From positions 15,295 through 20,949 of the forward strand of contig JAESQH010000115.1 in the NCBI GenBank assembly GCA_016765235.1: a stretch of DNA of 5,655 nt, given 5' to 3'. Numbering within the stretch: the first letter of the stretch is position 1; each line of letters opens with the position of its first letter. The notes beneath the pieces are model-generated. The model searched no databases. It was not told the DNA's origin and saw only the letters and a program-made list of their open reading frames with translations. This stretch comes from Paracoccaceae bacterium. Lineage in GTDB: Bacteria > Pseudomonadota > Alphaproteobacteria > Rhodobacterales > Rhodobacteraceae. Of this stretch, positions 1 through 5,373 are shown piece by piece. The position numbers were made by a program, and so were the translations under genes.

Positions 1-884
1 ACGAATTCAGATGCTTCGGAGCCGTCTTTGGCAACTTCGCTGAAGTATTTTTCGTTCACCAACGCCTTGGGCAACGCGTCGGTGTTCAATTCCACCGCCC
101 AGCCACCAACCGCACTGGGGCTGACGGTAACATCGGCAATTGCGATCTGAACGAAACCGTTATCAAAATGCGCGGCGGGCCTGGGATTAAGCTGGCGCAG
201 CGCGCTGATGGCGTCATCCAGTTCGGTGCGCGGCACTTTGGCGAGCGCCTCCAGTTTCGCCAAATCATTGGCCGCCAATGCATCCAGATTGGCGGTTAGA
301 ACTTGCATTATCCGGGTAAAGTTTCCCGCATCTTTAAGCTGAATTTCAAGGCATTCTTGTAAGTCTCGCGCACCAATTCCGACGGGATCGCAGGCTTGCA
401 GGGTTTCCAATGCCTCCTCGATTGCGGCTTGGGGAACGCCTAGACGGTCGGCGATTTCAAACAGCGGCGCGGTAAGCCAGCCATGTTCGTCCAGCTCGTC
501 TATCAAGACCAGCGCGCAAGCGGCCCGCGCCGGATTTCTATCGGAGAGATAAATTTGCTCGCGAAGCAAATCGCGCAAAGTTTTTTCGTCTTCGATATTC
601 GCTATCGGATCAAATCCCTCCAGGTCTCCATATGACACTGTGCTGGGGATCGCGGCAAACGGTTCCGTGTTGCCCCGCGGCAAACGTTCGGTAGTAGGCT
701 CGAGATCATCGTGTGGTTCTTCGGGCTCGACCAGCTCCAACAACGGATTCTTTTCGACCTCTTCAGCGACATGATCCGCCAGTTCCGCGTTTGACATCTG
801 CAACAACGAAATCGCCTGCCGCAACTGTGGCGTCATGCTTAAGCGTTGGGTTTGGCTGACTTCTAATCTGGGTCCAAGCGCCAT
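1..884 (-). CDS. rpoN: RNA polymerase sigma-54 factor RpoN (3' end outside window)
   Basis: RpoN directs RNA polymerase to -24/-12 promoters that need AAA+ activator proteins. I translated the reverse strand from ATG at 884..882 and read 294 codons without a stop to the window edge. Residues 1-50 are the glutamine- and leucine-rich region I (LSMTPQLRQAISLLQMSNAEL begins at residue 15), which contacts activators. Residues about 51-100 are the acidic, variable region II. From about 100 the core-binding domain follows, including the family hallmark DPVGIGARDL at 166-175. The C-terminal helix-turn-helix and RpoN box are missing only because the window ends. The gene starts 31 nt after lptB; the closest ribosome site is a poor AGGA about 12 nt upstream, so translation may depend on the upstream genes. 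The family call is certain from the sequence; the regulon is not visible here. Confidence 0.96.
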   Translation of the reverse strand, partial: MALGPRLEVSQTQRLSMTPQLRQAISLLQMSNAELADHVAEEVEKNPLLELVEPEEPHDDLEPTTERLPRGNTEPFAAIPSTVSYGDLEGFDPIANIEDEKTLRDLLREQIYLSDRNPARAACALVLIDELDEHGWLTAPLFEIADRLGVPQAAIEEALETLQACDPVGIGARDLQECLEIQLKDAGNFTRIMQVLTANLDALAANDLAKLEALAKVPRTELDDAISALRQLNPRPAAHFDNGFVQIAIADVTVSPSAVGGWAVELNTDALPKALVNEKYFSEVAKDGSEASEF

Positions 885-915
885 CTAGCAGGATTTTCCT
901 GATCAAACCGAGGCG

Positions 916-1674
916 TCAATACCGGAATTGTTCTCCCAGATAGACCCGACGGACGTTAATGTCTTCCACAACTTCTGCGGGCGTTCCGCTTTTCAGAACC
1001 TTCCCATCATGCAAGATATATGCCCGATCTACAATATCCAAGGTTTCACGGACGTTATGATCTGTGATTAAAACGCCTATCCCCCTGTTTTTTAACTGAG
1101 AAACGAGGTCACGAATTTCTCCGACGGCGATAGGATCAACGCCTGCAAATGGTTCGTCCAGCAGGACGTATTTGGGTTGGCCTGCCAAACAACGCGCGAT
1201 CTCGACGCGGCGGCGCTCTCCACCTGAAAGGGAAATAGCAGCAGCGCGGCGCAGGTGTGTGATGGAGAATTCGGCCAACAGTTCATCCAGCATGTGATTG
1301 CGATGTTCGCGACCTTTGATCGACAATTCCAACACGGCGCGAATGTTATCCTCGACAGACATGCCGCGAAAAATGCTGGCCTCTTGTGGCAAATAACCGA
1401 TCCCCAGCTTGGCACGGCGATACATTGGTAAAAGCGTTGCGTCGACACCGTCGATAAATACCGACCCTGAATCCGGTAAAACCAGCCCTGCAACTGTATA
1501 AAAACAGGTCGTTTTACCCGCCCCGTTTGGCCCGAGCAAAGCGACAACCTCGCCCCGCCGTAGCTTCATGGAAATATCGCGCAACACGGGGCGGCGCCCA
1601 TAACTTTTACCGATGTGCGAGATCGTTAGCCCCGAAGAACCGTCCGTAATCGTTAACTCCGGAGTATCGCTCAC
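916..1674 (-). CDS. lptB: LPS export ABC transporter ATP-binding protein LptB
   Basis: LptB is the cytoplasmic ATPase that powers LptFG to extract lipopolysaccharide from the inner membrane and push it onto the LptC-LptA bridge. The 252-aa product has every ABC ATPase motif: Walker A GPNGAGKT at 48-55, Q-loop in YLPQEASIF (Q97), signature LSGGE at 149-153, Walker B with catalytic E174 in LLDEP, D-loop GVD at 178-180 and H-loop His206. LPQEASIF and the length are typical of LptB rather than of other ABC ATPases. The start codon is GTG, overlapping the lptA stop as GTGA, with a strong GGAGGA site 5 nt upstream. A non-conserved tail of about 14 residues precedes the ABC core. Its partners LptF and LptG are not in the window and are usually encoded elsewhere. 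Confidence 0.97.
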   Translation of the reverse strand: MSDTPELTITDGSSGLTISHIGKSYGRRPVLRDISMKLRRGEVVALLGPNGAGKTTCFYTVAGLVLPDSGSVFIDGVDATLLPMYRRAKLGIGYLPQEASIFRGMSVEDNIRAVLELSIKGREHRNHMLDELLAEFSITHLRRAAAISLSGGERRRVEIARCLAGQPKYVLLDEPFAGVDPIAVGEIRDLVSQLKNRGIGVLITDHNVRETLDIVDRAYILHDGKVLKSGTPAEVVEDINVRRVYLGEQFRY

Positions 1675-2183
1675 TCGCTTCCTCCGGTCTGGAAGATGGT
1701 TTGCACGCGGCCCTCGATTAACGCAGTTCCGGTGTTCAAATCGATGCGTAACGACTGGCCCGACAGCGCGTTTGCGCCTTGGGTCAAGATCACATTGCCT
1801 GTCATGATTATTTCGCCGGCTTCAAGATCGAGATCAGCGAAATCGCCTTCGGCGGCCTCTATACCATTAGAAAAGACAACATTGCCTCGGGCGATCAATC
1901 CTGAAATAGCGCCGGTTCCACCTTCGGTTCCAGCGGCATAAACCACTTCGACAACATCAGCGCTTAGGCGCATATTTTCGATACCAGCGATGACATTGCC
2001 CGCGAAAATTGCCTTACCGGAATCTTGGTCAATACTTAAGGAATCAGCCGAAATCTCTACAGTCGAACTTGCGCCTATATTCAATCCGGCGAACGGCACT
2101 TGTGCGCCTTGAGCAAGCACTGTGCCGACATAGGAAAAGGACAATATTGCCAGAAACGCGGCCAGTGTAACGGATTTCATCAT
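1671..2183 (-). CDS. lptA: LPS transport periplasmic protein LptA (OstA-like)
   Basis: LptA forms the periplasmic beta-jellyroll bridge that carries lipopolysaccharide from LptC to LptD in the outer membrane. The 170-aa precursor starts MMKSV, followed by a hydrophobic stretch to about residue 23 and a likely signal peptidase I site VLA|Q at 24/25. The OstA/LptA-type repeats follow: VEISADSLSIDQDSGKAIFAGNV at about 42-64 in shortened form (I give only its ends: VEISADS and IFAGNV), then ARGNVVFS near 98-105 and MTGNVILTQG near 127-136, each with the G-N-V turn typical of this fold. The start overlaps the lptC stop as ATGA; a GAGG site lies about 10 nt upstream. The ATG immediately after the first is a possible alternative start. 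Its position between lptC and lptB makes the assignment secure. Confidence 0.94.
   Translation of the reverse strand: MMKSVTLAAFLAILSFSYVGTVLAQGAQVPFAGLNIGASSTVEISADSLSIDQDSGKAIFAGNVIAGIENMRLSADVVEVVYAAGTEGGTGAISGLIARGNVVFSNGIEAAEGDFADLDLEAGEIIMTGNVILTQGANALSGQSLRIDLNTGTALIEGRVQTIFQTGGSE
1680..1685 (-). promoter_or_regulatory. Ribosome binding site of lptB inside lptA
   Basis: On the minus strand GGAGGA lies 5 nt before the GTG at 1674..1672, within the last codons of lptA. It is the best Shine-Dalgarno match in the operon. It supports the GTG start and tight translational coupling through the GTGA overlap. Confidence 0.8.
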
Positions 2184-2818
2184 TCGGTCGTCGCCTCTTC
2201 GTTTGTCCAGCTTTCCGGTCTGAAGCTAAGCATAACGCCGTTTTCAAACCAAATCATCTGCTTTTCTTCGTTATCCACCCCGACAAGCTCAACTCGGAAG
2301 TTTCCCGCCTGTATGTTACCCAAAGGACTGGTTGCCGAAACAGCCCCGTTGCTGGTCAAGTTACCAGTGTTGAGGTCGGCTAACAGCCCCTCGCCAGTTA
2401 CCCGCGCGCCGTCTGCCGTCACCACCAACATCCCGCCACTGAGGCGGATCAGATTGCCTTCCAACATAAATTCAGCCTTGCCAGCGCTAAGCTGAACAGT
2501 ACCGCCGGTCTGGAATTGAATCTCGCCGGAAATATTCAGCGCCTCGACCAAACTTGGTGTAAGCGAGTCTGGCAGTAACGCATCCGCCACGAAATTGTAC
2601 AAATCACCATTCGAAATGCTCCCAAACATTCGGGGCTTAACAATCCGCATGCCGGAATCCAGCGTGTCCAGTTCAGCTTTGGTAAAGGAGAATCCGCCAT
2701 CCAGACTATCATCCGTGGTGAACAGAAATACCGTCCCGAGCAATCCAATGGCGATCAGGGGCAAAATGACCTTGGTAATTGTGACAAACCGTGTATATCC
2801 GCCAATTCCCAGACCCAT
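2180..2818 (-). CDS. lptC: LPS export ABC transporter periplasmic protein LptC
   Basis: LptC is anchored in the inner membrane, binds LptFG with its single helix and hands lipopolysaccharide to LptA. The 212-aa product has a short cytoplasmic N-terminus, one transmembrane helix at about 12-33 (FVTITKVILPLIAIGLLG region) and a periplasmic beta-rich domain. KPRMFGSISNG at 61-71 is the usual LptC entry motif, in which a proline-arginine pair precedes a G-x-x-x-x-G turn. Repeated GN/G-turn strands follow, as in LptA. The ATG at 2818 has a GGAG site 9 nt upstream. It starts 56 nt after nrnC stops, so co-transcription is likely but an own promoter in that gap cannot be excluded. Sequence in this family diverges strongly; the call rests on topology, the entry motif and gene order. 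Confidence 0.9.
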   Translation of the reverse strand: MGLGIGGYTRFVTITKVILPLIAIGLLGTVFLFTTDDSLDGGFSFTKAELDTLDSGMRIVKPRMFGSISNGDLYNFVADALLPDSLTPSLVEALNISGEIQFQTGGTVQLSAGKAEFMLEGNLIRLSGGMLVVTADGARVTGEGLLADLNTGNLTSNGAVSATSPLGNIQAGNFRVELVGVDNEEKQMIWFENGVMLSFRPESWTNEEATTE

Positions 2819-2874
2819 TTAGCCAATCTCCGCAGGTATCGGTTGCAGCATAGGTATAGCGTAGTTTCTCAATT

Positions 2875-3486
2875 TCAATGCGAAAATATGTCGACGTCGG
2901 GCCAACCAGCCAGATCCAGCGCAGCGCGGTGGGGTAAAAAATCGAAACATGCCTGCGCCATTTCCGTGCGACCTTCCCGCGCCAAACGTTCCTTCAGGAT
3001 GTCCATCAGACGGTGCAGATATAAAACATCCGAGGCCGCATATTCGATCTGGGCTTTGCTAAGCACCGGCGCACCCCAATCCGAAGATTGCTGCTGTTTG
3101 GAGATATCCACCTTCAGCAACTCTTGCAAAAGGTTTTTCAAACCGTGCCGATCGGTGTAAGTCCGCACCAGTTTCGAGGCTATCTTTGTGCAAAACACCG
3201 GCGCAGTCACAACGTTGAAACGGTTCAGCATCACGGCAATATCAAAACGCCCGAAATGGAAAAGTTTTAACACCTCGGGGTCAGCCAGCATTTTGCAAAG
3301 ATTGGGAGATTCCGACTGGTCTTGTGATATCTGCACTAGATGCGCATTGCCGTCACCTGACGACAATTGAATTACACACAAACGATCGCGGTGCGGAAAC
3401 AACCCCATGGTCTCGGAATCAATCGCAACAACTGGCCCAAGGTCCAGATCGTCCGGTAAATCGTTTTGATAAAGATAATTCGTCAT
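2875..3486 (-). CDS. nrnC: DEDDy 3'-5' exoribonuclease, NrnC (nano-RNase) type
   Basis: Predicted 3'-5' exonuclease that degrades very short RNAs. In alphaproteobacteria NrnC takes the place of oligoribonuclease Orn, for example in clearing pGpG and other dinucleotides. The 203-aa protein consists only of the exonuclease domain and lacks the HRDC domains of true RNase D. Catalytic residues are visible: Exo I D23 and E25 in AIDSETMG, Exo II D82 in HFGRFD, Exo III Y149 and D153 in YAASDVLYL. RTYTDRHGLK and KQQQSSDWGA match what I recall of Bartonella NrnC. I chose ATG at 3486 because GAGGA lies 6 nt upstream; the TTG two codons earlier overlaps that site and is unlikely. It is the first gene of the lpt-rpoN block and its upstream region has been altered by the neighbouring insertion. 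Generic pipelines would name it RNase D. Confidence 0.9.
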   Translation of the reverse strand: MTNYLYQNDLPDDLDLGPVVAIDSETMGLFPHRDRLCVIQLSSGDGNAHLVQISQDQSESPNLCKMLADPEVLKLFHFGRFDIAVMLNRFNVVTAPVFCTKIASKLVRTYTDRHGLKNLLQELLKVDISKQQQSSDWGAPVLSKAQIEYAASDVLYLHRLMDILKERLAREGRTEMAQACFDFLPHRAALDLAGWPDVDIFSH

Positions 3487-3492
3487 TTTCAA

Positions 3493-3497
3493 TCCTC
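3493..3497 (-). promoter_or_regulatory. Ribosome binding site fixing the nrnC start
   Basis: GAGGA on the minus strand sits 6 nt before ATG 3486..3484. The longer reading frame from TTG at 3492..3490 would need translation to begin next to this same site, so the shorter 203-aa protein is preferred. Confidence 0.7.
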
Positions 3498-3501
3498 AAT
3501 C

Positions 3502-3523
3502 GTTGACCCGGCTTCGGGTCAAC
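3502..3523. repeat. Perfect 9-bp inverted repeat in the nrnC leader
   Basis: GTTGACCCG (3502-3510) and CGGGTCAAC (3515-3523) are perfect inverted copies separated by 4 nt. On the minus strand the hairpin would lie directly before the nrnC ribosome site (5' of GATTGAGGA). There is no U-run, so it is not a typical intrinsic terminator in either direction. It could be an mRNA 5' stabilising hairpin or an operator. Function is unknown. Confidence 0.6.
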
Positions 3524-3543
3524 ACGCAATATATTCGGAGGAT

Positions 3544-3559
3544 TGGTGCCCAGGAGAAG
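3544..3559 (-). other. Isolated tRNA 3' end, putative attachment-site remnant
   Basis: Read on the minus strand this is CTTCTCCTGGGCACCA: the 3' side of a T-stem, the 3' acceptor strand CCTGGGC, discriminator A and encoded CCA. The acceptor is of the GCCCAGG type that I associate with alphaproteobacterial tRNA-Leu (some tRNA-Phe are similar). The T-loop next to it (GTTGATA) is already degenerate, and no GCCCAGG 5' strand occurs in the following 150 nt, so this is not an intact tRNA. Tyrosine recombinases commonly integrate into tRNA 3' ends and leave such a displaced copy. In this orientation the element would extend to the right, with the intact tRNA at its far end, outside the window. Confidence 0.55.
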
Positions 3560-3578
3560 TATCAACCCTCATTGTAAC

Positions 3579-3594
3579 CCCTTGTTTATAAGGG
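3579..3594. repeat. Short inverted repeat next to the putative attachment site
   Basis: CCCTT (3579-3583) and AAGGG (3590-3594) flank a 6-nt AT-rich centre. Sequences of this form are often seen beside tRNA-directed attachment sites, where they could be recombinase contact sites. Five base pairs alone carry little weight. Confidence 0.3.
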
Positions 3595-3632
3595 AGTAAT
3601 CACGGTCAGCTTTCTGTTTAAGGTTCGGAAAG

Positions 3633-3703
3633 GGTTCGCGAAGTGGACTCGAACCTCTACCCGCCGGCCCACGGTTTTCCACCATGTTTAGCATCCGCGA
3701 ACC
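3633..3703 (-). ncRNA. tRNA-like fold without a D-arm (possible small RNA or tRNA relic)
   Basis: Ends GGTTCGCG and CGCGAACC form a perfect 8-bp closing stem (extendable by a G-U pair). Inside, minus strand 5' to 3': 9 nt; a hairpin CATGG/CCGTG (5 bp, one G-U) with 7-nt loop TGGAAAA; 11 nt; then a T-arm-like hairpin AGAGG/CCACT (one A-A mismatch) with loop TTCGAGT, which fits the T-loop and B-box consensus GGTTCGANTCC. If numbered as a tRNA, the anticodon would be GAA (Phe), but position 33 is G instead of the near-universal U, there is no D-arm and no CCA. The minus strand folds better than the plus strand, where the G-U pair becomes C-A. It could be a decayed tRNA, a mimic or a small RNA. 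No promoter was identified. Confidence 0.35.
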
Positions 3704-3764
3704 AGCTATCTTCGAGGCTGGTGTTGGGTCAGTTTGGCAAAAAAACCCTCTTCGAAATACTTGT

Positions 3765-3776
3765 TGTGAGATCACA
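3765..3776. promoter_or_regulatory. Operator-like inverted repeat upstream of the element genes
   Basis: TGTGA-GA-TCACA is a perfect 5-bp inverted repeat with a 2-nt centre. It lies 9 nt upstream of the candidate -35 box. The spacing of 2 rules out a CRP site (which needs 6), so any binding protein is unknown. Confidence 0.3.
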
Positions 3777-3784
3777 TTCTCCGC

Positions 3785-3813
3785 TTTTCAGTGCCAAATT
3801 CTCGATCAATAAT
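3785..3813 (+). promoter_or_regulatory. Weak candidate promoter for the 53-codon ORF and polymerase gene
   Basis: TTTTCA (3785-3790) and AATAAT (3808-3813) match sigma-70 boxes at 4/6 and 5/6 positions with a 17-nt spacer. The expected transcript start is near 3820, at or next to the ATG at 3819. That would make the first ORF leaderless, in line with its lack of a ribosome site. This is a motif guess only. Confidence 0.3.
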
Positions 3814-3818
3814 GTGCC

Positions 3819-3980
3819 ATGGGAAACGAATCGGGTCAAGGCGAAGTTGACCGGCTTTATGAGAGAGAAAATAATATTATTGCATCGCCTCCCACTGTCC
3901 GTGATGGGGCCGGATTTAATCTGGACGTATTGTGCGACTGGATGACGCAATCCAATCAAGTAGGTAGTTTGCAGCCATGA
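3819..3980 (+). CDS. Small acidic protein overlapping the polymerase-like gene
   Basis: A 53-aa reading frame that ends in TGA at 3978-3980, overlapping the ATG of the 441-aa gene at 3977 as ATGA, the classic form of translational coupling. The protein begins MGNESGQGEVDRLYEREN and ends near LCDWMTQSNQVGSLQP. It is acidic, has a charged N-terminal half, one Trp and one Cys, and no membrane segment or known motif that I recognise. An in-frame TAA at 3810 fixes ATG 3819 as the first possible start. No ribosome site precedes it, so it may be leaderless or may only be a leader ORF that sets translation of the next gene. Support comes from the exact overlap and continuous frame, not from homology. 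Chance is a real alternative for so short a frame. Confidence 0.45.
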   Translation: MGNESGQGEVDRLYERENNIIASPPTVRDGAGFNLDVLCDWMTQSNQVGSLQP

Positions 3981-5302
3981 AAGACACAACAGAGCAAGAC
4001 CCGAACGCACCTCCAGCATCCGCCATTCCAGCGCGCCCGTTTGACCCGCATCGACGGAGTGCTTCAGCAGCCATGACCGAATTGGTGCGGGACGTCCTAG
4101 GGTTCATGGATGGGTATGAGGACTACTATCAGACGCGCAAACGAAAGCGCAGTGCTGCCGCTCAGGTCACCTACGAGGCCACGGTTGAAGCTGTTGTTTG
4201 TGATCTGATTCACCGTGAGTTGGAGGTCACGGGTGGTCAGGTTCACCTCACCCAGAGCAATCAGGTTTTGCGCAGGAAATCCCGCTACAAGGGCACTGCA
4301 CTTGGCAAAGTCCTGCCTGACATCCTCAAGGTAATGGCTGCTGAAGAGATGTCTTTCATTGCCTTAACAAAGGGACAACGCAAGTTCACCATCTTGGATG
4401 AGGCCCTGACCTTTGCGGTCAACGGCAAGCAGACAATCCTTGCGGCAGGATCAAGGCTGATGAACCTGATTAAGCACTTTGGTCTCACCTTTACCGATAT
4501 CGGGCGCTCACCAGAAGAAGAGGTTATTCTGCTGCGAGGGCCGAAACCGAGGGCCGACAAACCCGGCGAACTGGAAGAGTACGACGACACAGAAGAGACG
4601 AACACCCTCAGGCAGCAAATGCAAGTCATCAATGAATGGCTGGAAGCAGCAGAGATCGAGTGTACCAACCCAGAGTCCAACCTTCATAACCGTCACATGA
4701 AGCGAATATTCAATAACTCCGACTTTGCTCAGAGTGGCAGGCTCTATGGTGGGTTTTGGCAACCCATGACACATGCCCAGCGCCTGGACAGCATCATCCT
4801 GGACGACGACAGCGTTGTTGAGTTGGACTATGGCCAGGTGGGTCTCTTGCTGCTCTACGGAATAGAGGGGGCAGTCCCTCCTGACGGTGATCTTTACGAC
4901 CTGTCAGAGTACGGCATCCCCACAAGCTGTCGACCCGGGATCAAGAAGGTCATTCAGGCGGCAATAAATGCCAGCAAGCCACTTGGACGTCTGCCAAAGG
5001 GAGCGCGGAAGACCATCTCCGCGAGTATATCGCTGAAAGATGTGTTGGCGGCAGTTGGTAAGCGGCATCCGCTCATTGTTCATCGGTTCGGGGCTGGAGT
5101 TGGCATGCAAATCATGCGGCTAGAGGCCGATATCCTTGTTGATGTTCTGCTTGCTCTGAAAGACAGGAACATAACAGGACTGCCCATTCATGATGCTGTG
5201 CTTGTGAACGGAAACTTTGAGGCTGAGGCAAAGGACATCATGAGCAGGGTGTTCAGGGAGAAGGTTGGTCTGACTCCGGTGGTCTCTGTGGAACACCCCT
5301 AA
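3977..5302 (+). CDS. Compact family A polymerase-like protein of unknown function
   Basis: No named family comes to mind. The 441-aa protein starts with a Pro/Ala-rich, probably disordered tail (1-25), then a basic helical segment (about 28-85) and a mixed region to about 190, an acidic linker (196-210), and a C-terminal domain resembling the palm and fingers of Pol I / T7 RNA polymerase. In that domain I see GRLYGGFW (254-261), motif A VELDYGQVGLLLLYG with D284, motif B R319-x3-K323 followed by N331-A332-S333, and motif C PIHDAVLV with D406. Both metal-binding aspartates and the motif B Arg and Lys are present, so catalysis is plausible. No 3'-5' exonuclease motifs are seen, and motif spacings are shorter than in Pol I. 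ATG 3977 overlaps the upstream ORF; only a weak AGG lies 12 nt upstream, favouring translational coupling. It lies in the putative integrated element. Role (replication, repair, defence, RNA synthesis) is unknown. Confidence 0.85.
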   Translation: MKDTTEQDPNAPPASAIPARPFDPHRRSASAAMTELVRDVLGFMDGYEDYYQTRKRKRSAAAQVTYEATVEAVVCDLIHRELEVTGGQVHLTQSNQVLRRKSRYKGTALGKVLPDILKVMAAEEMSFIALTKGQRKFTILDEALTFAVNGKQTILAAGSRLMNLIKHFGLTFTDIGRSPEEEVILLRGPKPRADKPGELEEYDDTEETNTLRQQMQVINEWLEAAEIECTNPESNLHNRHMKRIFNNSDFAQSGRLYGGFWQPMTHAQRLDSIILDDDSVVELDYGQVGLLLLYGIEGAVPPDGDLYDLSEYGIPTSCRPGIKKVIQAAINASKPLGRLPKGARKTISASISLKDVLAAVGKRHPLIVHRFGAGVGMQIMRLEADILVDVLLALKDRNITGLPIHDAVLVNGNFEAEAKDIMSRVFREKVGLTPVVSVEHP

Positions 5303-5373
5303 TCAAGTAAGGGTATGTATAGGTAAGTATCTATTATTATTAAGATAAATAAATAACACTATAAGAATAATAC
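5303..5373. other. AT-rich spacer after the polymerase-like gene
   Basis: About 70 nt, strongly AT-rich, with short iterations (ATTATTATTA near 5331, AATAAATAA near 5347) and two similar words, GGGTATGTATAGGTAAGTAT being read as a rough tandem of GTAT/GTA units near 5310-5329. The composition contrasts with all genes in the window. No hairpin with a U-run is present, so no intrinsic terminator for the upstream gene is seen. Confidence 0.5.

Larger units (their letters stand above)
3560..3818. other. Intergenic stretch between element edge and first element gene
   Basis: About 260 nt without a gene I can support. Open frames in it have poor starts, no ribosome sites and overlap the tRNA-like fold. 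It contains the short repeat at 3579-3594, the tRNA-like fold at 3633-3703, a run of seven A at 3739-3745, the operator-like repeat at 3765-3776 and a weak promoter at 3785-3813. The amount of structure for its length suggests a non-coding RNA or regulatory region. Confidence 0.5.

Noticed and set aside
1092..1547. Second minus-strand frame (151 aa) inside lptB
   Set aside because: It is a shadow of lptB, which has all ABC ATPase motifs in its own frame.
3544..3640. Complete tRNA-Leu gene on the minus strand
   Set aside because: Only the 3' end is present: the T-loop is degenerate and no complementary GCCCAGG acceptor strand or anticodon arm lies at the required distance.
3765..3776. CRP binding site
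   Set aside because: The half-sites TGTGA and TCACA are present, but the spacer is 2 nt where CRP needs 6.
3833..3852. GGTCAA/TTGACC inverted repeat inside the 53-codon ORF
   Set aside because: Only 6 bp with a 7-nt loop; expected by chance at this length and not placed at a start or stop.
3643..3945. Plus-strand 100-aa reading frame
   Set aside because: It begins at GTG within the tRNA-like fold, has no ribosome site, overlaps the better supported ORF at 3819 in another frame, and its composition does not look like a protein.
3729..4019. Minus-strand 96-aa reading frame
   Set aside because: It runs antisense into the start of the 441-aa gene, has no ribosome site and no recognisable motif.
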